Assembly (NCBI RefSeq): GCF_004331675.1
Contig: NZ_SJSN01000013.1
Location: 1 to 64,000, forward strand
Origin: Pedobacter frigidisoli
Lineage (GTDB): Bacteria > Bacteroidota > Bacteroidia > Sphingobacteriales > Sphingobacteriaceae
Direction: 5' to 3'
Length of the DNA: 64,000 bases
This document shows positions 9,396 through 17,688 of the stretch, one piece after another. The notes under the pieces were generated by a model. The model made no database searches. It was given only the letters and a program-made list of their open reading frames with translations, and was not told the origin of the DNA. The stretch's first letter is position 1; the number at the start of each line of letters is the position of its first letter. The position numbers and the translations under genes were made by a program.

Positions 9396-9887
9396 ATGAA
9401 AAAAATAGGTTTAATTTCCGATACACATGGTTACTTAGATGATGCTGTTTTCAAACACTTCGATTCAGTAGATGAGGTGTGGCATGCAGGTGATTTCGGT
9501 CCAAATGTGGCTGCACCTTTAGCGGCATTTAAGCCTTTGCGTGGCGTGTTTGGAAATATAGATGATGCAGAAATTAGATCAGAATTTCCAGAGAAAAATC
9601 GTTTTAGCTGCGAACAGGTGGATGTTTTGATGATTCATATAGGTGGTTACCCTGGGAAATACTCCTCGTATGTGAAGCCAGAAATATACACTAACCCTCC
9701 GAAATTATTTATCACAGGTCATTCGCATATTTTAAAGGTAATGTTTGATGAAAAACTAAAATGTTTACATATAAACCCTGGTGCAGCTGGTAAACATGGT
9801 TGGCACAAAGTGAGAACCCTAGTTAGGTTTTGCATAACTGACGAAAATATTCATACCTTAGAAGTTATAGAGTTATCGGGTAGGTAA
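9396..9887 (+). CDS. YfcE/MJ0936-type metallophosphoesterase
   Basis: A 163-residue calcineurin-like phosphoesterase. The metal-site motifs are all present: SDTHG (residues 8-12), GDFG, GNID, the HIGG block and GHSH. Members hydrolyse phosphodiesters in vitro; the physiological substrate is unknown. FBPase starts 19 bp downstream on the same strand, so they are likely co-transcribed. The 172-bp upstream spacer (9224-9395) holds no other gene. Confidence 0.88.
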   Translation: MKKIGLISDTHGYLDDAVFKHFDSVDEVWHAGDFGPNVAAPLAAFKPLRGVFGNIDDAEIRSEFPEKNRFSCEQVDVLMIHIGGYPGKYSSYVKPEIYTNPPKLFITGHSHILKVMFDEKLKCLHINPGAAGKHGWHKVRTLVRFCITDENIHTLEVIELSGR

Positions 9888-9906
9888 TGTAAAATGTACA
9901 CTAAGT

Positions 9907-10986
9907 ATGATTTGTGGCGTAAAAACACTAGGACAATTTATTATAGAAAAACAGGCAGATTTCCCTTATGCCAAAGGAGAGCTATCTAGATTACTTCGAG
10001 ATATAGCAATTGCCGCTAAAATTGTAAATAGGGAAATAAATAAAGCGGGTTTGGTTGATATGCTTGGCCACGTTGGTACAACCAATATACAGGGCGAAAA
10101 ACAAAAAAAGCTCGATGTATATGCTGATCAACAATTTATAGCTGCGCTAACTAGCGGTGGGGAATGTTGCATCATTGCAAGTGAGGAAGAGGAAGAAATT
10201 ATTCATATCGAATCACCTGTTTCTCAAAATGCCAAATACATTGTTTGTATCGACCCTATGGATGGCTCATCAAATACAGATGTAAACGTTGCGGTTGGGA
10301 CGGTTTTTTCAATTTATCGCCGTAAGTCTTTAGAAGGAAAAGCAGGTATTGCAGATGTTTTACAAAAAGGTTCCGAACAAGTTGCTGCTGGGTATATTAT
10401 TTATGGTTCATCTACAATGTTGGTTTACACCACCGGGAAAGGTGTAAATGGATTTACCTTAGATCCATCAATAGGAGAATTTTGTTTGTCGCATCCCGAA
10501 ATGAAAATTCCTGAAACTGGTATTACCTATTCCATAAATGAGGGCAATTACGTTCATTTTCCTGAAGGTGTAAAAAAATATATTAAGTATTGTCAAGTAG
10601 AGGATGAAGCTTCTGAGAGGCCATATACCTCTCGTTATATTGGCTCAATGGTAGGCGACATTCACAGAAGTTTAATTAACGGAGGGATTTATATTTACCC
10701 TACAACAGCTCGCTCTCCGGAGGGTAAATTGCGTTTGCTCTACGAATGTAATCCAATGGCTTATATTATCGAACAGGCAGGCGGTAAAGCCACTACAGGT
10801 TTTGAGCGAATTTTAGAAATTCAACCCACAGAAGTTCATCAAAGAGTTCCAATTTTTATTGGCTCAAAAAAAATGGTAGAAAAGGCTGAGGAAATGATGT
10901 TGCTGCATACGGCAAAGTCAATCTCTATCGAGGAAAAATTGGAATCTAAACTTGAGGGTTTAGGCGTTATCGGTGGTATTGATTAA
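9907..10986 (+). CDS. fbp: Class I fructose-1,6-bisphosphatase
   Basis: Gluconeogenic enzyme that hydrolyses fructose-1,6-bisphosphate to fructose-6-phosphate. The 359-residue chain has the class I metal and phosphate sites: an acidic SEEEEEI run, the signature DPMDGSSNTDVNVAVGTVFS, and the later RYIGSMVGDIHRSL block with ARSPEGKLRLLYE. The N-terminus VKTLGQFIIEKQ is typical. The 3' end overlaps the convergent RNase H gene by a few bases. Confidence 0.95.
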   Translation: MICGVKTLGQFIIEKQADFPYAKGELSRLLRDIAIAAKIVNREINKAGLVDMLGHVGTTNIQGEKQKKLDVYADQQFIAALTSGGECCIIASEEEEEIIHIESPVSQNAKYIVCIDPMDGSSNTDVNVAVGTVFSIYRRKSLEGKAGIADVLQKGSEQVAAGYIIYGSSTMLVYTTGKGVNGFTLDPSIGEFCLSHPEMKIPETGITYSINEGNYVHFPEGVKKYIKYCQVEDEASERPYTSRYIGSMVGDIHRSLINGGIYIYPTTARSPEGKLRLLYECNPMAYIIEQAGGKATTGFERILEIQPTEVHQRVPIFIGSKKMVEKAEEMMLLHTAKSISIEEKLESKLEGLGVIGGID

Positions 10987-11465
10987 AGTAAAGTCGCTTT
11001 ATTTCTTTCAGCTTCGAAAAAAGAATCAATAGCTAGGTTTTGTTTGTCTTGCGAGGCAAAAACCGCTAACCTGTCACAGCGCTCATTCTCAGGATGATCG
11101 TTGTGGCCTTTTATCCAAATGAATTTTATTTTGTGAAGTTTGTTCAGTTCGAGAAATCGAAGCCAGAGATCCTTGTTCTTTTTATCCTTAAAATTTTTAG
11201 TTACCCAGCCAAATACCCATTTTTTTTCAACGGCATCAACAACATATTTCGAATCAGAATAAACTGTAACTTGTTGATTTAAGCTTTTCAATGCCTCTAA
11301 GCCCTTAATTACTGCCAGTAATTCCATTCGGTTATTTGTCGTCATTCTAAAGCCGCCACTCAATTCCTTGTAATGTTGGCCAGCCCTTAAAATTGTTCCA
11401 TAACCACCAGGGCCTGGGTTTCCGCTAGCTGCTCCGTCTGTGTAAATCTCGATCATAAACGCCAT
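10983..11465 (-). CDS. rnhA: Ribonuclease HI
   Basis: Degrades the RNA strand of RNA-DNA hybrids. In 160 residues the four catalytic acidic residues are visible: D10 in IYTDGAASGNPGPGG, E48 in TNNRMELLAVI, D71 in TVYSDSKYVVDAV and D131 in NERCDRLA, with the KGHNDHPEN loop carrying the catalytic His. Met4 is an alternative start. The stop overlaps the fbp stop region, tail to tail. Confidence 0.94.
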   Translation of the reverse strand: MAFMIEIYTDGAASGNPGPGGYGTILRAGQHYKELSGGFRMTTNNRMELLAVIKGLEALKSLNQQVTVYSDSKYVVDAVEKKWVFGWVTKNFKDKKNKDLWLRFLELNKLHKIKFIWIKGHNDHPENERCDRLAVFASQDKQNLAIDSFFEAERNKATLL

Positions 11466-11584
11466 AAAGTTATGTTTTTAGGTTTGAAATAACTTGCTAA
11501 ATCCATTTTTGAGGTTTTATTTTCATTTCAAATAATTGAATAATAACCAATTAAAAATTAACCATTAAATCTTTGATAAAAATA

Positions 11585-11615
11585 TTTGCAAAAAATATTA
11601 AAAGTTGTACTTTTG
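11585..11615 (+). promoter_or_regulatory. Promoter of tRNA-His
   Basis: Exact Bacteroidota vegetative promoter: TTTG (11585-11588), a 19-bp spacer, and TACTTTTG (11608-11615), ending 16 bp before the tRNA 5' end. Confidence 0.85.
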
Positions 11616-11631
11616 TAGCACGAAAAAATAC

Positions 11632-11708
11632 GGTGGTTGTAGCTCAGTTGGTTAGAGCACTGGTTTGTGGTGCCGGGGGTCGTGGGTTCGAGCCCCATCA
11701 TCCACCCC
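11632..11708 (+). tRNA. tRNA-His (GTG)
   Basis: The cloverleaf folds with G-1 at 11632, D-stem GCTC/GAGC, anticodon stem CTGGT/GCCGG with GTG at 11667-11669, and T-arm GTGGG-TTCGAGC-CCCAT. The extra 5' G (G-1) opposite C73 is the hallmark of histidine tRNA. By my pairing the acceptor stem contains one U-U mismatch (positions 5 and 68). CC of the CCA end is encoded. The 3' part is the site duplicated at 17281. Confidence 0.95.
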
Positions 11709-11755
11709 GAATTTTTAAAGCAGTTCTGAAAAGAGCTGCTTTTTTTGTTTAAAAT
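11691..11755 (+). repeat. Direct repeat copy A (tRNA-His 3' end plus terminator)
   Basis: These 65 bp run from the T-loop of tRNA-His through its terminator and recur without mismatch at 17281-17345. tRNA 3' ends are usual attachment sites for integrative elements, so this looks like one att end of a 5.6-kb segment. Weaker similarity continues at 11834-11876 against 17434-17478. Confidence 0.85.
11717..11750 (+). terminator. tRNA-His terminator
   Basis: An 11-bp stem, AAAGCAGTTCT with AGAGCTGCTTT around a GAAA loop (one G-U pair), is followed by a run of T residues. Confidence 0.9.
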
Positions 11756-11874
11756 ATTTATTTTCAGTTAGTTATAATATATTTAATATCTTGAAAAGTG
11801 GTTCGATGTTTCAATGTTAAAAACGAATATTTTTTCAAAAATGCCTTTTGGGTCTATAGGTATTGATTTTTTGA

Positions 11875-11985
11875 TTCGAGCCCCGTCATCGTGTAAGCCC
11901 ATTACCAATTTTCTTGACGCAAATTTTACCGCTTTTAGAACGACAAGTTACTACATTACGAGATATCGTTAAGGAAGCCCTTTAA
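11875..11985 (+). pseudogene. Truncated ORF 3' remnant joined to a tRNA-like fragment
   Basis: A 36-codon open frame begins right after a stop, inside a sequence resembling the tRNA-His 3' end (GATTCGAGCCCCGTCATC), and ends at TAA 11983-11985: ...FLTQILPLLERQ, then VTTLRDIVKEAL. The C-terminal part is amphipathic and gene-like, has no start codon and is followed directly by its own terminator. I read it as the surviving 3' end of a gene cut at the integration site. The family is not recognised. Confidence 0.45.
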
Positions 11986-12006
11986 AGTATCTTAAAGGGG
12001 TTTTTT
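11978..12006 (+). terminator. Terminator of the truncated ORF
   Basis: An 8-bp stem CCCTTTAA/TTAAAGGG with a 6-nt loop and six T residues reads on the plus strand. It overlaps the stop codon of the remnant and serves no intact gene; the neighbouring intact gene is on the other strand. Confidence 0.75.
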
Positions 12007-12038
12007 GTTTTTAGGCGGTTTTATCTTTGACATCTATT

Positions 12039-12746
12039 CTATAGGTTTTTTTTACTGATATAATTTTGCAGCAGGGAGCGATATCCATCACCAATTGGAA
12101 TCTCTTTTCTCTGGATAACCAGTTGCGCTTTTTGTACGGAATCGATCTTATCGAGAGCGATCATAAAAGATTTATGTACCCGCATGAACTTGCTGCTATC
12201 AAGTCGCTCTTCTATTGCCTTTAGACCCAGCCTTGTTACGATGGTATTGCCATAAGTTAGGTTAATGCGGACATAATCCTTAAGGCCTTCAATATAGGTA
12301 ACATCACGAAGCATAACCTTAACCAGCGAATAATTGGCATTGACAAAAACATATGCATCCTCTTGGATTGCCTCTATGGGTAGGTTTTTTGATACCTTTA
12401 ACCTGTTCTTCGCTTTTTGAACAGCCTTTAGAAAACGGGCAAAAGGAACAGGCTTGATGAGATAATCAACAACATCTAGTTCAAAACCATCAAGGGCGTG
12501 CTGCTGGAAAGCGGTAACAAGGATCACCATCGGTGGATTAACCACATTCCTTAAAAATTCAAGGCCTGTTAGTCCGGGCATCTGGATATCAAGAAAGATG
12601 AGGTCAATCTGGTGCTGACTGAGCAGTTCTATCGCTTCGGTTGCACTCTTGGCCGATGCCACCAGGCTCAAGAAAGGAACTTGTGCAATATTGTCTGCCA
12701 TTAATTCTCTGGCGGGAAGTTCATCGTCTATAATTATGCAATTCAT
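12039..12746 (-). CDS. LytTR-family response regulator
   Basis: A 235-residue DNA-binding regulator. The receiver domain (about 1-115) has the acidic pair DDE at 7-9, phosphorylation site D53 in FLDIQMPG, and a switch Lys in YLIKPVPF. The LytTR domain (about 135-230) shows the family segment YIEGLKDYVRI and MRVHKSFMI. It starts 2 bp after the histidine kinase stop, so the two are one operon. The likely target is the divergent TonB receptor/DUF4249 pair, by position only. This whole module is richer in GC than its surroundings. Confidence 0.92.
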   Translation of the reverse strand: MNCIIIDDELPARELMADNIAQVPFLSLVASAKSATEAIELLSQHQIDLIFLDIQMPGLTGLEFLRNVVNPPMVILVTAFQQHALDGFELDVVDYLIKPVPFARFLKAVQKAKNRLKVSKNLPIEAIQEDAYVFVNANYSLVKVMLRDVTYIEGLKDYVRINLTYGNTIVTRLGLKAIEERLDSSKFMRVHKSFMIALDKIDSVQKAQLVIQRKEIPIGDGYRSLLQNYISKKNL

Positions 12747-12748
12747 AT

Positions 12749-13825
12749 TTATAGATTTAAATCAAGTTTCGCTATAAAAACATCCCCTTGCTGATGCACT
12801 TTTAGCGAGTGCCTATCTGGATAAAGCAATTCCAACCGTCTGGTAACATTAACCAATCCAATTCCAGAGCCCTCGTTTTGGGGCACTTTTCTATCTGCCA
12901 AACTGTTAATTACCACAAGACTAAGCAGTTGGTTAGTGGTGTCCATCGAGAGGGAAACGTCGATTAGGGGCGGCTTTACTGTACCAATGCCATGCTTAAA
13001 GGCATTTTCCACAAAAGGCATCATCAGCATAGGTTCGATTTTATAACCTTCAAAATGCCCCGAAAGAAACAAGTTGAATTGTAACTCATCGCTGAACCTG
13101 ATGAGTTGCAGATTGATATAATTCTTAAGGTATTCTACCTCTTTGTCTAGGCCGATGCGGCTGCCTTCACTGTTATACAGCGTATACCGCATTAGCTGTG
13201 AAAGACTGATAAGGGAAGGTTCCATCAGTTCAGATTTTTTTCTCGCCATAGATACTAGTGAATTCATAATATTGAACATAAAGCGTGGGTTAATCTGTGA
13301 ACGGAGAAAATCGAGTTCGGTCTTTAACTGGATACTTTCTAGTTCACTGATCAGGGCTGCTTGTTTTACTTTATCAAGGTAAAACCGGTAGCAATAGCTA
13401 CCCAAAATAGCCAGGCCAAAAGAAAAAATGGCCGCTGTGGATACTGGAGGCTTCGCTCTGCGGTAGTTTTCGGTTTCGACAGAAGAAACCCTAGTTCCAA
13501 AAGGTATCAGGTAGCGCATTACCAGACAAAAAACAATCAAACAACACCCAATAACGGCAAAATACTTCCACTTTCCGTATGGCTTGTCCCTCAACGGGTA
13601 GATCAAATAGGTGTGCAGATAAAATAGGCCGATGAGGAGAACGCTGGAGAAGAAAAGGTTCTGGATAATTTTATTGTGCAGTTCCCCCGGAAGCATGATA
13701 ATCCGATATAGGAAAGGCAGCAGCAGGAAAAGGACCCAAATGAGCAGGGGTATCCAGCCAGTAGTGTTACTTAGAAATCTTTTTAGTTTGCTCATCGTAT
13801 CAAAGGTATAGTGGAAAATCCACAT
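12749..13825 (-). CDS. LytS-type sensor histidine kinase with Arg in place of phospho-acceptor His
   Basis: A 358-residue inner-membrane sensor with four predicted membrane segments (about 20-42, 56-76, 88-108, 130-150), a short coiled linker and a His_kinase/HATPase region. The ATP-site motifs remain (FVENAFKHGIG; GSGIGLVNVTRRLELLYPD). The phospho-acceptor box reads QINPRFMFNIMNSL, where the family has QINPHFLFN: codon CGC at 13283-13285 encodes Arg181 instead of His. One base would restore His (CAC). The protein may be non-phosphorylating, phosphorylate differently, or signal through another kinase. Met11 is an alternative start. Confidence 0.9.
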   Translation of the reverse strand: MWIFHYTFDTMSKLKRFLSNTTGWIPLLIWVLFLLLPFLYRIIMLPGELHNKIIQNLFFSSVLLIGLFYLHTYLIYPLRDKPYGKWKYFAVIGCCLIVFCLVMRYLIPFGTRVSSVETENYRRAKPPVSTAAIFSFGLAILGSYCYRFYLDKVKQAALISELESIQLKTELDFLRSQINPRFMFNIMNSLVSMARKKSELMEPSLISLSQLMRYTLYNSEGSRIGLDKEVEYLKNYINLQLIRFSDELQFNLFLSGHFEGYKIEPMLMMPFVENAFKHGIGTVKPPLIDVSLSMDTTNQLLSLVVINSLADRKVPQNEGSGIGLVNVTRRLELLYPDRHSLKVHQQGDVFIAKLDLNL

Positions 13826-14016
13826 TTTTTCATAATTAAGACCAACGCCTTAGTTGGAAAGACCAAAACTGGAATCTTGTAGAAGTTTTCATCAAAACTT
13901 CGCAGAAATTTCTACCGTGATGGAAAAAAAATGCCCGTATGTCGCTTTTAACATTCCTTAACATGAATCTTTTGAACCTTTGCTATTGTAAATAAAGCAA
14001 ACACATTAATTACAAC

Positions 14017-16338
14017 ATGAAATATATAATTTTAATCCCTGTGCTGCTAATCGTTTTTTCCAGTGCCTTTGCGCAGAAGAAATTCACTATCAGCGGCACC
14101 ATCTCCGACAAATCAACGGGCGAAACACTTATTGGTGCAACAGTACGAATCAAAGAGCTGCCCCAAAGCGGCGTCGCAACGAACAGTTATGGTTTCTATT
14201 CCATATCGGCGCCACAGGGGCTTTATACACTGTTGGTCACTTATGTGGGTTATGAAACAGTTGTGCGTCCCGATTCCCTCTCACAAAACCACACGGTAAA
14301 CTTCGCCATCAGCCAACAAAACGCCCTTAATGAAGTGGTGATCAGTTCTAACCGGCCCAATAACAATCAGATTGTTTCCCCCCAGATGGGCTTGGAAAAG
14401 CTGAATATGTCGCAAATAAATAACGTCCCAGTACTGATGGGGGAGAAGGATATCCTGAAGACAATTTCCCTGCTCCCCGGCATCAAGTCAGCAACAGAAG
14501 GTAATACCGGGTTTTATGTTCGGGGCGGGGCCTCAGATCAGAATTTAATATTGCTGGATGAAGCGACTGTTTACAATGCTTCCCACCTACTGGGCTTTTT
14601 CTCTACCTTTAATTCGGATGCGATTAAGGACGTGAGCATTTATAAGGGCGGCATGCCTGCCGAATATGGTGGAAGGCTTTCTTCGGTACTGGATATAAAG
14701 ATGAACAATGGTAACAGTAAAGATTTTACCGTTCAAGGCGGCTTGGGGCTGATCTCTTCGCGTATCAAATTTGAAGGCCCAATGGGCGACAAAGGATCGT
14801 TTATGGTTAGCGGGCGACGAACCTATCTCGATCTATTGTTAAAAGGTTCCAAAGATACTACGCTGTCTAATAGCACCCTAAATTTTTACGATCTGAATGC
14901 CAAGTTCAATTACCGCTTCAATGATAAGAACGCGATCTATATTTCTGGCTATTTTGGTAACGATAACCTTGGTATACAGGACAGGTTTGGAAGCAATTGG
15001 GGCAATACAACTACCACGTTGCGCTACAACCATATTTTTAGCAATAGGCTTTTTTCAAATACCTCGGTAATCTACAGTAATTATGGCTATACGATGGAGA
15101 ACTTCTCTACCCAGAACAATTTTAAGTCAACCTCACAGATTACGGACCTGAACCTGAAACAGGATTTTCAATATTCGCTCAGCGATAGCCATTCCCTTAA
15201 GTTCGGGATTAATGTACTACACCACACTATAGCACCTGGCAACATCACTGCAAATGGGACATCGAACACTAACAACAAGGACGTTGAAAAGCGTTATGGC
15301 TTCGAAAATGCCACCTATTTTAGCGATACCTGGAAAGCCTCTCCCAAATTGACGGTTGAATATGGTCTTCGTTTGAGCAATATGATTCTACTAGGGCCGG
15401 GTACATTTAACACTTATGATACCAATGGGAATACCATAAGCTCCAATAGTTATGGTTCGGGATCGCTGGTGAAAAATTACCTGAATCTGGAGCCACGTTT
15501 TTCGGCAAGTTACCAGTTATCCGAGGCCAGTTCGGTAAAGGCTTCCTTCAACAGGAACACCCAGAATATTCACCTGCTCAATAACTCGACCACGAGTACA
15601 CCAACCGCATTATACGTAATGAGCGATAATAATATTAAACCAGAAATTGCTGATCAGATGTCTGTAGGCTGGTTTAAAAACTTTAAAGACAATGCTTTCG
15701 AGTTCTCAGCAGAACTGTACTATAAGAACCTGCAGAACCAGATCGACTACAGGGATGGCGCACAGCTGAACGCAAATCAAGATGTCGCCTCTCAATTAAC
15801 CTATGGATCGGGCCGTGCCTATGGACTGGAACTGTTCCTGAAGAAAAAGTATGGTCGTTTTAATGGCTGGATAGGTTACACCTTATCAAAGACTGAGCGG
15901 CAGTTTGACTCCATAAATAATGGCGACTATTTTCCTGCCAGCCAAGACAGAACTCATGATCTTTCGGTGGTGGGGATCTATAAGATCAATAAACGTTGGA
16001 GTTTTTCGAGCACCTTTATCTATGCCACCGGAAATGCGGTAAGCTATCCAACTGGCAAGTATGCAGTTAATGGCATTACCACGTTTTCTTATTCAGAGCG
16101 CAATGGCTATCGCTTACCTGCTAACAATAGGCTAGATATTGCTTTTACGCTCGAAGGAAAGGAACACAAAAAATATCATTCGAGTTGGAACTTTGGCCTC
16201 TACAACGTTTATGGTCACAAGAACCCCTATACTATTACCTTTCAAGAAAGCGAGACCAAGATGGGCACAACAGAGGCCTTGCAGACCAGCATCTTTCCGA
16301 CCCCTATCCCATCAATTACCTGGAACTTCAAATTTTAA
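14017..16338 (+). CDS. TonB-dependent outer-membrane receptor with carboxypeptidase-like N-domain
   Basis: A 773-residue porin-like receptor. Signal peptide 1-19 (ending AFAQ), then a CarboxypepD_reg-like beta-sandwich (FTISGTISDKSTGETLIGATV, about 23-105), then a plug domain with YVRGGASDQNLILLDE and AEYGGRLSSVLDIK, and a barrel ending in an aromatic residue (ITWNFKF). The following gene, 10 bp on, is a DUF4249 lipoprotein, a standard partner of such receptors in Bacteroidota. The ligand is unknown. The divergent LytTR pair suggests local regulation. A hand count of 14101-14160 gives 27 G+C of 60, against 18 of 60 at 18361-18420. Confidence 0.93.
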   Translation: MKYIILIPVLLIVFSSAFAQKKFTISGTISDKSTGETLIGATVRIKELPQSGVATNSYGFYSISAPQGLYTLLVTYVGYETVVRPDSLSQNHTVNFAISQQNALNEVVISSNRPNNNQIVSPQMGLEKLNMSQINNVPVLMGEKDILKTISLLPGIKSATEGNTGFYVRGGASDQNLILLDEATVYNASHLLGFFSTFNSDAIKDVSIYKGGMPAEYGGRLSSVLDIKMNNGNSKDFTVQGGLGLISSRIKFEGPMGDKGSFMVSGRRTYLDLLLKGSKDTTLSNSTLNFYDLNAKFNYRFNDKNAIYISGYFGNDNLGIQDRFGSNWGNTTTTLRYNHIFSNRLFSNTSVIYSNYGYTMENFSTQNNFKSTSQITDLNLKQDFQYSLSDSHSLKFGINVLHHTIAPGNITANGTSNTNNKDVEKRYGFENATYFSDTWKASPKLTVEYGLRLSNMILLGPGTFNTYDTNGNTISSNSYGSGSLVKNYLNLEPRFSASYQLSEASSVKASFNRNTQNIHLLNNSTTSTPTALYVMSDNNIKPEIADQMSVGWFKNFKDNAFEFSAELYYKNLQNQIDYRDGAQLNANQDVASQLTYGSGRAYGLELFLKKKYGRFNGWIGYTLSKTERQFDSINNGDYFPASQDRTHDLSVVGIYKINKRWSFSSTFIYATGNAVSYPTGKYAVNGITTFSYSERNGYRLPANNRLDIAFTLEGKEHKKYHSSWNFGLYNVYGHKNPYTITFQESETKMGTTEALQTSIFPTPIPSITWNFKF

Positions 16339-16348
16339 TTAAACGACC

Positions 16349-17167
16349 ATGAAAAACTATAACAACAGCATTCTATTTGTATTGACAATTGGGCTGCTCT
16401 GCCTTACGGCCTGCGAAGAGGTCATTGACCTGAAGCTCGATGATGCTTCCGGGCAACTCGTGATTGAAGGTAGCTTGACAAATGCCAGTGGGCCTCAGAT
16501 GGTTAAGCTCACCAAAAACATCCCTTTTACTAGCACCAACATTTATCCGCCGGTTATCGGCGCTGTAGTAACCGTCCAGGCATCATCCGGTGTTAGTTTT
16601 CCTCTTATAGAGGGGCCGGCAGGTACCTATACCGTTAATGGCCTGGCTGGTGCTCCGGGGAGTACGTACACACTGATCGTCAAATCTGGCGGACATACCT
16701 ATAGCGCAGCCTCAACCATGCCCAATGCCGTTGCACTTGATTCCCTGACGAGCAAGGATGGCAGGAGTGGAAATACTGGCGGTGGAAACATCAGTGTAAG
16801 AAAAGTGGTTACGGCCCACTATCAGGACCCACCTGGTGTAAAGAACCAATACCTTTTCTTGGTGTACGTAAACGGCGTACAGGTTAAGAATGTGTTCGCA
16901 TACGATGATAACCTGACCGATGGCAGCCATGTTGGTGCTGACCTTAGGCAAAGTGATATCGATGTGTATGTTGGTGATACTGTCAAGGTAGAAATGCTAT
17001 GCATTGATAAGCAGATCTACACTTATTGGTTCGCCCTGCAACAGCAAGATGCACATGGTCCTTCGGGTTCCACAGCTCCGGCTAATCCTCCGACTAATAT
17101 CAGTCCGGCTGCCCTAGGCTATTTCAGTGCCCACACGATACAGACAAAGACCATAGTTGTTAAATAA
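16349..17167 (+). CDS. DUF4249 lipoprotein
   Basis: A 272-residue surface or periplasmic lipoprotein. The signal peptide ends in a lipobox (LLCLTACEE, Cys at about 22), followed by EVIDLKLDDASGQLVIEGSLTN, a typical DUF4249 opening, and an Ig-like beta-rich core. DUF4249 proteins pair with TonB receptors much as SusD pairs with SusC, but their binding role is not established. It is co-transcribed with the receptor. 16441-16500 has 31 G+C of 60 by hand count, the richest line I counted. Confidence 0.88.
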   Translation: MKNYNNSILFVLTIGLLCLTACEEVIDLKLDDASGQLVIEGSLTNASGPQMVKLTKNIPFTSTNIYPPVIGAVVTVQASSGVSFPLIEGPAGTYTVNGLAGAPGSTYTLIVKSGGHTYSAASTMPNAVALDSLTSKDGRSGNTGGGNISVRKVVTAHYQDPPGVKNQYLFLVYVNGVQVKNVFAYDDNLTDGSHVGADLRQSDIDVYVGDTVKVEMLCIDKQIYTYWFALQQQDAHGPSGSTAPANPPTNISPAALGYFSAHTIQTKTIVVK

Positions 17168-17244
17168 TTGATTAATGAAGATCCTAAAAACGATTAATTT
17201 CCAATTGTCTAATTTCTTGCTCAAGTATTTTTGAAAAACTGCCT

Positions 17245-17478
17245 ATTTCAATCAATTCGCCCACAAAATGGTTCGAGTTAAGCCCCATCATCCACCCCGA
17301 ATTTTTAAAGCAGTTCTGAAAAGAGCTGCTTTTTTTGTTTAAAATCCTCGTCATTTCGATCATATGGAGATCTAGGATCCAGCTGTTTAAGTTTAAAGTG
17401 GCTTAATTTTTTGATGTAATAAATGTAGATATATTCAAAAATGCCCTTTGGGGTCTATAGCGCTTAATTTTTTGATTT
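17245..17478. repeat. Direct repeat copy B (att-like) in gene-free stretch 17168-17586
   Basis: 17281-17345 repeats 65 bp of the tRNA-His 3' end and terminator exactly. 17434-17478 resembles 11834-11876, extending the duplicated flank. 17245-17282 matches 20260-20297 in 34 of 38 bases. Just before copy B a TTCGAG tract recalls the tRNA T-loop, with a few extra bases. The stretch carries no full tRNA and no intact gene. Confidence 0.8.
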
Positions 17479-17586
17479 CAAAATCTTCAATTGCTTTCGC
17501 AGAATTAAATGAATTAGATTATATATGCTACCCAATCTTATTCCGAACCAGTCTGGTAAACGTCAATATCCTAACCATTTGGATTG

Positions 17587-17682
17587 ATGGATATAAGAAA
17601 AAATAGAGAATGGAGTGTTAACTTTAGCGTTCATGAAAGCCAAAGACTGTTGGACGAATTTCAGAATAAAGCCGATCTTTAA
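17587..17682 (+). CDS. 31-codon small ORF ahead of the Crp-like gene
   Basis: ATG 17587-17589 to TAA 17680-17682 encodes MDIRKNREWSVNFSV... to ...NKADL and ends 6 bp before the regulator ATG. The composition is protein-like. It could be a leader peptide coupled to the regulator, the tail of a lost gene, or chance. Frame openness continues only four codons upstream of its ATG. Confidence 0.3.
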   Translation: MDIRKNREWSVNFSVHESQRLLDEFQNKADL

Positions 17683-17688
17683 CAAAAA

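Noticed and set aside
17361..17385. Polylinker-like run with four six-base palindromic sites (CATATG, AGATCT, GGATCC, CAGCTG)
   Set aside because: Six-base palindromes are frequent by chance (about 1 in 64 positions), so a cluster of four somewhere in 64 kb is not surprising, and flanking DNA shows no vector sequence.
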